Below, in pieces: positions 1 to 7,987 of a stretch of 18,753 nucleotides of DNA. The DNA comes from Falciphora oryzae (lineage: Eukaryota > Ascomycota > Sordariomycetes > Magnaporthales > Magnaporthaceae): positions 1 to 18,753 of the forward strand of contig JNVV01000120.1 in NCBI GenBank assembly GCA_000733355.1. The letters are read 5' to 3'. A program made the translations under genes and the position numbers. The notes beneath the pieces are model-generated. The model worked only from the letters and a program-made list of their open reading frames with translations, did not search any database and was not told where the DNA came from. Positions within the stretch are counted from its first letter, which is position 1, and the number at the start of each line of letters is the position of its first letter.

Positions 1-92
1 ATAGCCTAGTGTCAAGCTTAGGTAGCGCTAGCACGTCGTATGCCCCCTGGGAGGCAGGGACTGGTAGATCCCGACTATAACGACGTTAAATA
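1..92 (+). repeat. 3' end of a retroelement family, copy 1 (truncated by window edge)
   Basis: This stretch closely matches 9766-9857, sharing long runs such as gcttaggtagcgctagcacg and gaggcagggactggtagatc. Both copies stop at the same point, after cgacgttaaaCA in copy 2 and cgacgttaaaTA here, and both are followed at once by a short tandem repeat: (CT)n here and (AACTC)n there. A fixed 3' end plus simple-repeat tail is typical of non-LTR retrotransposons, but an LTR end is not excluded because copy 2 ends in CA. No coding sequence is visible in this piece. Confidence 0.7.
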
Positions 93-94
93 TA

Positions 95-119
95 CTCTCT
101 CTCTCTCTCTCTCTCTCTC
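95..119. repeat. (CT)n microsatellite
   Basis: A perfect CT run of about 12 units lies directly after the retroelement end and before the chitinase-type relic. Confidence 0.95.
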
Positions 120-123
120 GTAT

Positions 124-657
124 AGTGGCCACCTCAAGCTGCTAGGAGACAATGGCGCATTTCGAAAGGAACAGTGGCGCCATCGTTATCCATAACCTCG
201 TTACCATTGGCGCAACCAACATGATCAGTACAGACGGAGATCTGATAACGGCCAAGGACAATCAGGCCGTGGACTTCCATCCGTACTGGAGCCAGCTGAG
301 CCGCTTCGAAGCCAGAGAGACCGGCCCAGTCAACATACCCGCCTTACCGTCCACAGGCCGTAACAAGTACGAAGAAGAGATCGAGAAGATCGAGGCTGAT
401 CTGAACAGGGAGTGCAAACGCTTTCCTGAATGCGTGAACATGGACAACCCTCTTGTCTCCAGCTGCGACTCAGGGTGGACGAGTATGGGCTACGACGAGT
501 CCGGCCGCGGCAAACGTGACGGTCAGAAGTACGGCAAGCCTATATGCTGCAGAACCAAAGTCGCGCCCAAGTTCTGTGTGTGGAGGAAAAACAAGAGTCT
601 CTCTGGAATTGCGAGTGACTGCAACGGCCACTGCAACACAGGCGAGGTCTTTCTATT
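124..657 (+). pseudogene. Chitinase / killer-toxin-like cysteine-rich protein, 5' part of the interrupted relic
   Basis: An open frame from about 152 encodes a segment containing NLVTIGATNMISTDG and VDFHPYWSQ, then a cysteine-rich part with SCDSGWTSMGYD, PICCRT and DCNGHCNTGE. From memory of the family, this is the C-terminal region of large fungal chitinases of the subgroup C / killer-toxin-like type, secreted proteins whose catalytic GH18 domain would lie upstream. That upstream part is missing: the gene starts abruptly after a retroelement end and CT repeat. Residues before 152 resemble the same family in another frame (GHLKLLGDNG), so there is probably a frameshift near 150. The frame breaks at 657, exactly at the MULE insertion, and resumes at 3588. 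This is a non-functional relic; the family assignment is by recognition, not search. Confidence 0.7.
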
Positions 658-700
658 GAGGCTCTTCCCGGGCACGCACCCTTTTTGCTCCCACACGCAC
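658..700 (+). repeat. MULE left terminal inverted repeat
   Basis: These 43 bp are the exact reverse complement of 3537-3579. The similarity of the ends stops after cacacgcac. A third, diverged copy of this end is at 4626-4668. Confidence 0.95.
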
Positions 701-929
701 CCCCGCACCGATATCGGCCGCCATGCAATTTTCTATAGGGCCCCCATATAAATAAACATGGGCTTTAATGCAGGCAGGAGCTCAATCAACAGGAGGGAAG
801 CAAATAGAAGTTATCGCCACGAGCAATTTATTAATAAACGGTCAAAAACGCGGTGTTGAACCGCCAAATTACATAGGAAAAGTGCAGGGGCACGGCGTTG
901 AAGCCGTCTATCTAAGGCTACAAAGGGGC

Positions 930-3420
930 CTAGGGACTCGCAAAGGGATCAAAAAACTCTTCAGAGGCCGGCGCAGGCGCTGAAGAGGGCGTGGAGGCCC
1001 TCCCGGCCGGCGTCGAGGGCAGGGGAGTGCCAAGGGTAAGGATTGGATCCTCGTCAGCCTCGTCGGCCTCGTCACGTGCATTTAGGGAGGCGCCCAGTTC
1101 GTGTTGAGAGTAATCCCGCCTTGCGCTGGCCCGTATACCCGTGCGGGCACGGGTGCGAGGCCCTGCCGCTGGCGCCTCGTTGCTGAAGGGGCCGGTCCCT
1201 CGAGGCCGGCCCTTTCTAACTCCAACCGGCTCTGTGACCCGCAATAAAGGGTCCCCCACGAGGCGGTTACCCGGGTGCAGCCAAAAGCTATCGACAGCGG
1301 CGATCTGCAAGCCAGGCGCTTGGGGATCGCGCCGTTGAGCCTTATGCAATGCGATAAGCTCATGGGGGCAGGGGAGGCCATATTGCGCACGCGTAGATTT
1401 GGTGCAAGGGCCGATATCTAGGCCGGCCGGGTGCTTGCGGGAAGGGAACGATGATATCGCACGGAGGTTAATTTGCTCAAGGAGATCAAAGCACCACAAC
1501 GAGGCTTGCAAAGGCAAGGCTCCCGCCCACGAACGGCCGGCGTAATCCCACCTAACGCGCGCGTGGGAAGCCTGTTGACGCTCTTTAAAAGCCGCAATTC
1601 TATGCCCCGTTTGCCTGCGAGTTACCTGCTCAACTTGGGCCAACGTTGATCGAGAGGAAAGGTCGTACGTTTTAAGGGATCCGTAATTCCCTTCGGCGCC
1701 GGCGGTACTAATTACGCCTTGATTAGGGTTGTATTTGGTATAACAACAAGCCCATTGTGTCATGGCTGACAGAGGGCCTGGCCCGGCCACGTGACCAGGC
1801 CTCCAGGCACCCACAGATATCTTGCACCCAGGGCCTCCGGCCCTGGTGCCTGCAATTCTTCTCAATACAACCCACCTAACCACCACTTCTGACGACCTAC
1901 CTATCGGCTCTCACACATTGCCGGCGAGAAGGCCAAACGGTTTGTTGCAGGTAGTTAATTAAGCGTTCCTGCTCGAAAAACTCGCTAACAAGCTTATCCA
2001 TAGCCTCCTCATACGCTGGACGGCTTCGGGTATAAACGACGTGCTTCCAAAGGGCAAAAAAGCCGGCCCGCGTGTGAGGAATATCGTTAGGGTCGTGTTA
2101 GTAGGCATCCAGGCCTTGGGCAGACCAGATCCGTCGGTGACTGTTGTTAAGGGTATGTAAATCCTCCTCGTCAACCTCGTCAGCTTCGCCCTCATCAGGG
2201 TCCGGCCCGGCCCCTGACCCTCGCCGGGCCTCGTTTTGGGGGTTTTGATCAAGGGATCCCTCGAAGGCTTTCGCGGCCGCAGATTTGCTCCATTTCTTCT
2301 TTATTTAAAGCACAACGTCGGCGTTTATATGATAAACGCAAAGCTGCAACCTCGCGAGGGGAAAACGTGCTTGAAAAGCCGCGCGCATGCGAGAATCTGA
2401 GTCCGTAAGGGCGACTTTGGGAAGGGGGATCTCGAAGGCTATTAGGAAATCGCGGAGGGCGCCGAAAAGCCAAAGGAAAGTCTCCTCCGTTTCGTTGTTT
2501 ATTAGCCCCCAAAAAGCCGGTATCGTCGTGCGTTCGTTAGTTAGGATCACGGCCGTTAAAAGGTGCAAATTGTTGCGGTTCGTTTTGTACGTAACGTCGA
2601 TTTGGAAGCAGTGCAGGTTGGCTTAAAGAAAAGGGACGCTTTTTTTATAAGCCCAAGTAACGCCGGCAAAGGTGGTAGTTATTTCTGGATCTCGCAAAAG
2701 GAAATCGGGTGGGTTGAAGGCTTTAAACACGACCTCCGGGTGATCCAACGCCCGCACCAAAGCCGCGGCAGGCTTGTATCCATCAACCTCCACCTTCCTA
2801 TAAGCCGCCCTGTATCTGTATAGCGCTGGTAGGTTCCAGGGCACGGTAGGAAAACGGGCCCGGCAGAGGTCGAGTATCGATCGCGTGCGGACGGTAGAGT
2901 CTTCGAATAAAGGGCGTAGGAGCCTCCAGTGCCTGTCTGTAAGGGCCGAGGCCTGTTGGCGAACAGAGGGCCCTACTGCGTTGGGAGGGAGGCGGCCGTG
3001 GCCTTGGTGGGTAGAACTCGTCATTCTGGCGCTCCAAAGACCTCCGTTAGCCTCAAGGCGTTGTAGGATAAAGCCGTAGGTGCAGTTGGATATCTGGGAG
3101 GTGCTTGTGCGCAAATGGAGGGCCCGCGAGGCCCGCGGTCGTGGCCGGAAAAGGCACCCGGCCTCGAGCTTTTTAAGGCCTTGAGGGTCAGATTGCGATC
3201 GCACGGTTGTTACGTGGATCCCCTCGCTATTGAGGTAGGCGCTCATGGCTTGTATAAGGGCCTCGTAGGTAGGGTAAAAGGTTGAAAGGACCCCCACGGG
3301 GTTAGCGGTCCAGGGGAGGCCGTCCCAATCCGTTGGGAGGGCTGCAGCCTCGTCGGAGGCCGGCCCAGCCTCGTCCGGCCCGGCCTCGTCGTCGCTCGAG
3401 ATCGCAATCACTTCGTTCAT
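930..3420 (-). pseudogene. MULE transposase, inactivated
   Basis: The likely start is the ATG at 3420 (MNEVIAISSD). In order the frame shows a FAR1-like zinc-binding region ending in NCTY, W and HQGH; a MULE catalytic core with first Asp in FQIDVTYKTN (2596-2598), second Asp in VALTDSDSRM (2401-2403) and CVYHI; the catalytic Glu in STAGAEGNYG (1692-1694); and a SWIM-type finger with GLPCPHEL. The total span of about 830 codons suits a full MULE transposase. In-frame stops occur at 2623, 2305, 2098 and 1897. All are TAA or TAG, so all could derive from CAA/CAG glutamine codons. The frame then shifts between about 1897 and 1760, where extra sequence intervenes, and continues open to 930. The protein cannot be made as read. 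Confidence 0.88.
1800..1875 (+). repeat. Short dispersed repeat-like segment inside the MULE
   Basis: This piece lies where the transposase frame is lost. It contains caggcctccaggca, a ggcctccggcc core and then ttcttctcaatacaa. A similar order (caggcctccggcctc then tttcttcccaatacat) occurs at about 16073-16106. It may be a SINE or MITE fragment nested in the MULE, or an unrelated GC-rich coincidence. I see no clear target duplication beyond a possible GTCAG on the minus strand. Confidence 0.3.
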
Positions 3421-3536
3421 AGGAGTAATTGTTGAAAAATGGATCAAAAATGGCACCAAGTTCAATCTGCAGGCAAAATTACGTGGGCTGCGAAACCGGA
3501 ACGCACAGGCGCTGCACGGGCTAAAAGTGGGGCAGA

Positions 3537-3579
3537 GTGCGTGTGGGAGCAAAAAGGGTGCGTGCCCGGGAAGAGCCTC
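3537..3579 (-). repeat. MULE right terminal inverted repeat
   Basis: Exact inverse of 658-700, followed at 3580 by the tttctatt target duplication. Confidence 0.95.
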
Positions 3580-3587
3580 TTTCTATT

Positions 3588-4242
3588 CGATTCCGGGACC
3601 GGTGGTTATCCTACAGATTCGGACGAAGACCAGTGTGGGAGGGGGTATAAGGCGTTCTGCTGCACTTCCAACCCTTTTAAAACCATTACAAGCGGTTGTG
3701 AATGGACACCTTTTGGTCTATGGCCGATTAATGACTAATGCATCGCTTCCCAACCTCTATAGCTCTGATCCGGCGACAAGAGCTTGTCCCGCTGGCAAGT
3801 CTGTGTTAACAACCCAGATCTTGTCACCTCGATCCGACTCTCCTTCGATCGAACTATTGCTGCCCGGATAACAAGCCGAAGCCATTGTCAAACTGCCACT
3901 GGGTGAGCCAGGGCGACTGCGGAGACGTATGTGCAAGGAGACACTCCCTAGTCCTCTTTCACGCGGGGTCACTTGGCCACCCGTTACCTGAATGTCATGG
4001 AGAGTCCCAAGCTGACCAACGGCGTCTTTGCGCAATCTGCACAGAATTCCTGTAACAACCGGGAGGTCACACTGCATACCTCTTCCTATGGCGACACACT
4101 GCCCGGATGCGGCTGTAAGGTTGGTTTACTTGCCACGTCACAGAACAGACACAGGCAGGTATAACTAGTTACATGCGCTGATATGTTTCAACACAGGGGG
4201 ACGACATAAGTCGCTGTGCTGCACCCCTGAGATCAACAAGGA
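3588..4242 (+). pseudogene. Chitinase / killer-toxin-like cysteine-rich protein, 3' part of the interrupted relic
   Basis: After the MULE the host frame resumes with a cysteine-rich module (DQCGRGYKAFCCTSN, SGCEWTPFG). More family-like modules follow in shifting frames: RACPAGKSVLTTQ (about 3780), SNYCCPDNKPKPLSNCHW (about 3850), SCNNREVTLHTSSYGD (about 4051) and KSLCCTPE (about 4207). Repeated Cys-Cys modules with aromatic residues are characteristic of the tails of this chitinase/killer-toxin-like family. At least two frame changes and a stop at 3736-3738 show decay. An intron with acceptor acacag at 4191-4196 may lie before KSLCCTPE. The frame ends at the TAG near 4240. Loss of function probably followed the MULE insertion, but the order of events is not proven. 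Confidence 0.65.
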
Positions 4243-4484
4243 AGGGTCTTGTTATGGCACGTGGCCTTGGTAGGGCTCGGTGCCAGGCTCGGCCACCTGT
4301 TGCACGGGCGCCTGGCAGATCCGTGCGACAAGTGGAGCTCGGCTCGATTGCCCTACCTAAGGCAATCGATCCGAACAGGTGCAACGCACAAACTCTTCCT
4401 TTTTTGTTCCTTAACTCTAGATAGCCAAATCAACCTGAGGGTTTGTTGCAGCTCGGCCTCTTCGCCCTCGTTGGTGCCGTGACA

Positions 4485-4516
4485 CAAAGGTGCAAAGGTG
4501 CAAAGGTGCAAAGGTG
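4485..4516. repeat. 8-bp tandem repeat, CAAAGGTG x4
   Basis: Four perfect units of caaaggtg lie at the inner edge of the second MULE-end copy. An inverted match, tgcacctttgca, sits at about 4545-4556, so this edge may be a rearrangement junction. Confidence 0.9.
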
Positions 4517-4668
4517 TTAACTAATTGCGCGTGGTGTTTGTTGTTTGCACCTTTGCATTGAAGCCCATACCCGTTGGAGTGGGTGCGCCACAGAAAATTG
4601 CATAGCGGCCGATATCGGTGTGGGGGTGCGTGTGGGAGCAAAAAAGGTGCGTGCCCGCGAAGAGCCTC
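4485..4668 (+). mobile_element. Second MULE end (relic or MITE fragment)
   Basis: The reverse complement of 4552-4668 aligns with 658-775. It shares the terminal inverted repeat with a few substitutions, then a gatatcggccgc and gcaattttct block, then atgggcttnaatgca. Only one end is visible; no matching opposite end was found upstream. The element ends at 4668 directly against HET-type coding sequence, so it marks the breakpoint of that gene. Confidence 0.85.
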
Positions 4669-6053
4669 ATCAACAATGAGCGCAACTCCATCGTCGCCCA
4701 GTTCTGCCGCCGTGTCCAGGCAGTAATCTGGAACCGATCGATGGTCAAGATTGACCAGGGAAATCTTGGCATAGCGGCCAAGGGCGTCAAGACAGGCGAT
4801 CTTGTTTGCATTCTCTACGGTTGCAGCGTCCCCGTCATACTCCGCGAAAAGCCAAGTCAGAGGAGGAGCAGGACGAGGACAGTGAGGAAGACGAGATGAT
4901 GCAGGAAGTCGAAAAGACAATGCAGCGCGGTATGGCGACGGTAAAGAGCAACCGGAAACGCAAGGCCGCATACAAGAGCATCCCCGAGGTTCCTCAAGCG
5001 GATTGGAAGAGAACGCCAAAGGGAAACTGGGTAGGGAGCGACGGGCGACCAAAGTGGACGAAGCGGCAAGTAAGGGAGTGGCTGCGCGACTATAATAGGA
5101 GAAAGACCACGAGCGAGCCAGCACACCAGGACCAGAGCCAGCAGAAAACCCAGGGAGGAAGCCATGGAGACGCAAACGGGCAAAGAAACGCAAGCAGACA
5201 GAGAGGCTCCAGTGCAAAGAACAGAGCCGACGACCTTCCCAAACGACCGAGGACTCCACGTAACGTCTACTACGAGTTCCTGGGCGAGTGCTACATCCAC
5301 GGCATGATGGACGGGGAGGCGATGGGTCGCAAGGGCTACTCGGACGATGCGGAGATCGAGAAGTGGGGGCAGTTCAGCCTTTTCCGCAGCGAGCAGACAA
5401 CACCAGACCTGCTCGGCGAGGAGAGCAGGAAAGTGAGCAGGATACCTGAGGGGCTGAAGAAGAGAGCGAAGGAGGTGGAGGAGAAGATCACCAGGCGCAG
5501 GGCGCATCATCAGCTACGGAAGGAGGATTACGAGGCAAAAGTGCAGGAGTGGGAGGAGCACGAGAAGAACATGAGCCCCAGGATTTATCCCGCCAAGCGC
5601 ACAAACTCCCGCTCGATAGCCAGCCGCCGGGCCACGGTGGCCGCGAGCTCCTCGGGCGCGTCGAGCAGGCGGTTTTCGCGACAGGCCACCCTGAGGGGCA
5701 ACGAAGACGCGCTCGGGCTGCGGGACGAGAACGACGCAGATGACGATGGGGGCGAGGGAGACGCTGGCGGCGGGGGCACCCTGATCGCCGGCAGCAACGG
5801 AACCAGCCGCTCGAGCTATCACACTGCGAAGAGCAGCATGAAGAGCCCGGAGCCGCTCCATCCGGCGCGGTTCGGCAGCATAGATCAGAGGAGAGAAGAG
5901 ATCATGGAGTTGGCGGGTACTGAGGTGAAAAAGGCGCCAGAGAGGTTGCGGAAGCGGGCCGAGGCGAAGCCGGAGGAGCAGGCGGAAGCGGCCGGGTGGG
6001 ACTTTTTCAGGGACAAGAAGATGCTGTGCGACACCATCTTCGAGCTGCGCTGA
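4669..6053 (+). pseudogene. Heterokaryon-incompatibility (HET) domain protein, C-terminal part
   Basis: HET proteins control vegetative self/non-self recognition in ascomycetes. This fragment keeps the segment after the HET domain, with a beta-rich stretch ending GDLVCILYGCSVPVILRE, a highly charged insert (EEEQDEDSEEDE, then VREWLRDYNRRK), and the conserved-looking YYEFLGECYIHGMMDGEAM near 5268-5325. A long Ser/Arg/Glu-rich, probably disordered tail ends in FRDKKMLCDTIFELR with stop TGA at 6051-6053. The N-terminal HET domain is absent because coding sequence begins against a MULE end at 4668. The first segment and the rest are in different frames. The switch falls near 4845-4855 beside an A run (gcgaaaagcc), consistent with loss of one base or with assembly error. 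I infer a truncated, probably dead copy. Confidence 0.75.
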
Positions 6054-6905
6054 AGGTTCAATGTTTCTTTGGAATGATGCGTCGCCAAGCAATGTTTCTG
6101 CCCTCGTCCCAACTCGATGGGACCCGACGACAGCGACTTCGACAGAATTAAAGGCCTCAACTGGTGGAATTTCCGGGGAAGAAACACTTGACCCAGAATT
6201 AGCACTCGGACACCTGTTTCGGTGTTGGCTCGAGTCATTCGTCTCAAGTGCCGTCAGTGTGGCCTCAACCGATTTGCCCTTCTCAGCCTGGACTGCGACA
6301 TCGCGCACGCCCATTTGACGGGCGCCACGGGCCGCAGTGTTTTGGAAGGCAGCACTCGACCGTTAGCCGGATGCCAGAGTTAACTCGTGATGGAGTCGAA
6401 TTGACTCGTTACTTGCAGATCAGGGCATTGAGCGATCCGCCTCCGCCGCAATGGTCCCTCGAAGCCGGGCGGGAAGCGAATATGCTTCAATCCAGCAAGT
6501 CAAGACGGGACGGCTATTTTTGACGCTCGGTGCATGGGCCCACCCTGTCCCCAGACCCAGCGTCGCAGCAAACGTTCGACGCATAAACTGCCCGACGTCA
6601 ATCGCCTCCATTCTGGCCCTGATTTTGCTAAAAGCGTTCGCTAGAATAGAATATGGGGTTGACCCTCGCTGCAGGGTCGACGTTGCAGTTACCATCACCG
6701 GAATAGCAATGCCAAAAGAGGCAATCCGGAACAGTCCCTGTAACCCCGCGATGACCCTGACAGAAGCCTCAATCAACTATTGGATGCTTGTTCGAGAAAG
6801 ACAGATGAGAAAACGTGTACATAAACATCGTTTCCCGTTTGCTTCGATGGATCAATTGTTTTCCAGCTTCATCAGCCATCTAGCCAATCCACACTGAAGG
6901 CGCTG
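6054..6905. other. No confident gene
   Basis: Frames here are short. A minus-strand stretch at 6420-6776 (118 codons, containing RIASFGIAIPVMVTATSTL) reads smoothly and overlaps a plus-strand frame at 6451-6897. Neither shows a motif I recognise, a convincing start context or splice structure. It could be a relic of a neighbouring gene. Confidence 0.5.
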
Positions 6906-6991
6906 AACCTTCTTTTCCTTTTGTTTTTTTCCTATTGTCTTTTTTTTTCCTTTCGTCTTTTCTTTTGTCTTTTTCGATCACAACCATCACG
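6906..6991 (+). promoter_or_regulatory. Pyrimidine-rich core promoter / 5' leader of the precursor gene
   Basis: A T/C tract with long T runs (6911-6975) is followed by cacaaccatcacg just before the ATG at 6992. CT-rich tracts before the start codon are common around transcription starts of well-expressed filamentous-fungal genes. I see no clear TATA box. Confidence 0.5.
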
Positions 6992-7924
6992 ATGCAGCTC
7001 TGGCCCGCCCTCTGCCTCCTGGGCCTGGCGATGGCCATCCCTATCCAGCCGGGTAGTGACAACGCCCTCGAAGCGCGCGAGCCCAAGAAGTCGATGCCGC
7101 TCCCGCCGGACCCGAACGTGCGGTTCAACAAGAGGCCCGTCCGCAACCTCGTGCTCCCCCGCGACGTCGCCGCCGACGAGCAGGCCGAGGTTGAGAAGCG
7201 CGCGATCAGCTTCGCCGGCATGTGCACGACGCTCGAGTGCTTCGAGGGCAGGAAGAAGGCCATCGCCAAGGACGCTGCGAAGGAGAAGGCGGCACGCAGG
7301 AGGCCGCGCGACGTCGACGAGCAGGCCGAGGTTGAGAAGCGCGCGATCAGCTTCGCCGGCATGTGCACGACGACCGAGTGCTTCGAGGGCAGGAAGAAGG
7401 CCGTCGCCAAGGACGCTGCGAAGACGTTTGCGGCGGCGCGCAAGAAGAACCCGCGCGACGTCGCCGCCGCCGAGGAGCAGGCCGAGGTTGAGAAGCGCGG
7501 GGTCTCTTTCGCCGGCATGTGCAGGACGGCTGAGTGCACCGAGGGCAGGAAAAAGATCCTGCAGAAGGAGGCAATGAAGGAGATGGCGAGGCGCAAGAAG
7601 CCGCGCAGCGTCGACGAGGCCGCCGAGGTCGAGAAGCGCGAGCCCAAGAACATGAACTGGCCGAAGGAGTGGCTGCCGAAGAAGCCGTACGTCCCCCTCA
7701 ACAAGGAGCCCGTCCGCAACCTCCGCCGCGACGTCGACGAGCAGGCCGATGTCGAGAAGCGCGAGCCCAAGAAGGACATGTCGTCCTTTTTCGGTACCCC
7801 CTGCACCGGCGGCAGCTGCGGCAAGAAACCCGCGGCCCCGTACAAGCAACAGTTCAGCCAGCCAAAGGTGATCTGGAGACGCGAGGCCGAGGCGGTCCGG
7901 AGACGCGAGGCCGAGGCGGTCTGA
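6992..7924 (+). CDS. Secreted multi-peptide precursor with repeated Kex2-type sites (KEP/pheromone-like)
   Basis: A 310-aa protein starting at 6992. An in-frame ATG 19 codons upstream (6935) lies in the pyrimidine tract, and the later start gives a clean signal peptide (residues 1 to about 16, MQLWPALCLLGLAMA). The rest is a string of modules ending in acidic spacers plus Lys-Arg: (D)EQAEVEKR at 70, 117 and 169, AAEVEKR at 216 and ADVEKR at 257, with FNKR at 48. Modules 71-117, 118-169 and 170-216 each begin (A/G)(I/V)SFAGMC and carry C-X4-C then EGRKK. Modules from 30, 217 and 258 begin EPKK/EPKN; the last holds GTPCTGGSCG, again C-X4-C. The protein ends in two RREAEAV units. KR and EAEA signals match Kex2 and dipeptidyl-peptidase trimming, as in alpha-type pheromone, KEP and fungal RiPP precursors. 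No CaaX end, catalytic domain or intron is seen. The mature product and role are unknown. Confidence 0.85.
   Translation: MQLWPALCLLGLAMAIPIQPGSDNALEAREPKKSMPLPPDPNVRFNKRPVRNLVLPRDVAADEQAEVEKRAISFAGMCTTLECFEGRKKAIAKDAAKEKAARRRPRDVDEQAEVEKRAISFAGMCTTTECFEGRKKAVAKDAAKTFAAARKKNPRDVAAAEEQAEVEKRGVSFAGMCRTAECTEGRKKILQKEAMKEMARRKKPRSVDEAAEVEKREPKNMNWPKEWLPKKPYVPLNKEPVRNLRRDVDEQADVEKREPKKDMSSFFGTPCTGGSCGKKPAAPYKQQFSQPKVIWRREAEAVRRREAEAV
7175..7423 (+). repeat. Internal direct repeats of the precursor gene (141-bp period)
   Basis: 7175-7282 and 7316-7423 are 108-bp blocks offset by 141 bp that differ at about three positions. A third, more diverged unit starts near 7472. The near-identity indicates recent duplication or gene conversion of peptide modules. 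A 24-bp tandem duplication encoding the RREAEAV units ends the gene (about 7874-7921). Confidence 0.9.
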
Positions 7925-7987
7925 GAAGCGTGGGCGCTCAGAAGTGGCCTGGCCCTATCTGAGCCGACACACGCAGTGCCTGCAGCT

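Larger units (their letters stand above)
658..3579 (-). mobile_element. Hop-like MULE DNA transposon, degenerate, 2,922 bp
   Basis: The element is bounded by perfect 43-bp terminal inverted repeats (658-700 and 3537-3579) beginning gaggctcttcccgggcacgc. An 8-bp target duplication, tttctatt, lies at 650-657 and 3580-3587. It could be read as 10 bp, because tc also precedes tttctatt on both sides. It encodes one minus-strand Mutator-like transposase that is now broken. Size, inverted-repeat length and transposase organisation fit fungal Hop-type MULEs. It sits inside the cysteine-rich chitinase-type gene, and the host frame is continuous across the target site if the element and one duplication are ignored. 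Perfect end repeats alongside a ruined ORF suggest the ends could still be mobilised in trans. Confidence 0.93.

Noticed and set aside
4345..4368. Hairpin cgattgcc/ggcaatcg after the chitinase relic
   Set aside because: Eight-base arms with an eight-base loop and no T-run; intrinsic terminators are not expected in this nuclear genome, and it may be chance.
6420..6776. Minus-strand 118-codon frame as a gene
   Set aside because: Reads smoothly but shows no motif, and the overlapping plus-strand frame is equally long; listed only under the gene-free stretch.
6932..7849. Second minus-strand frame (305 codons) opposite the precursor gene
   Set aside because: Antisense by-product of codon bias in the repeated modules; the plus frame has a signal peptide and a regular KR pattern.
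6992..7924. Classification as a dikaritin-type RiPP precursor
   Set aside because: Architecture fits, but no DUF3328/UstY-like, tyrosinase or other tailoring gene is visible in the window and the cores lack the aromatic motif I would expect. Kept only as an alternative.
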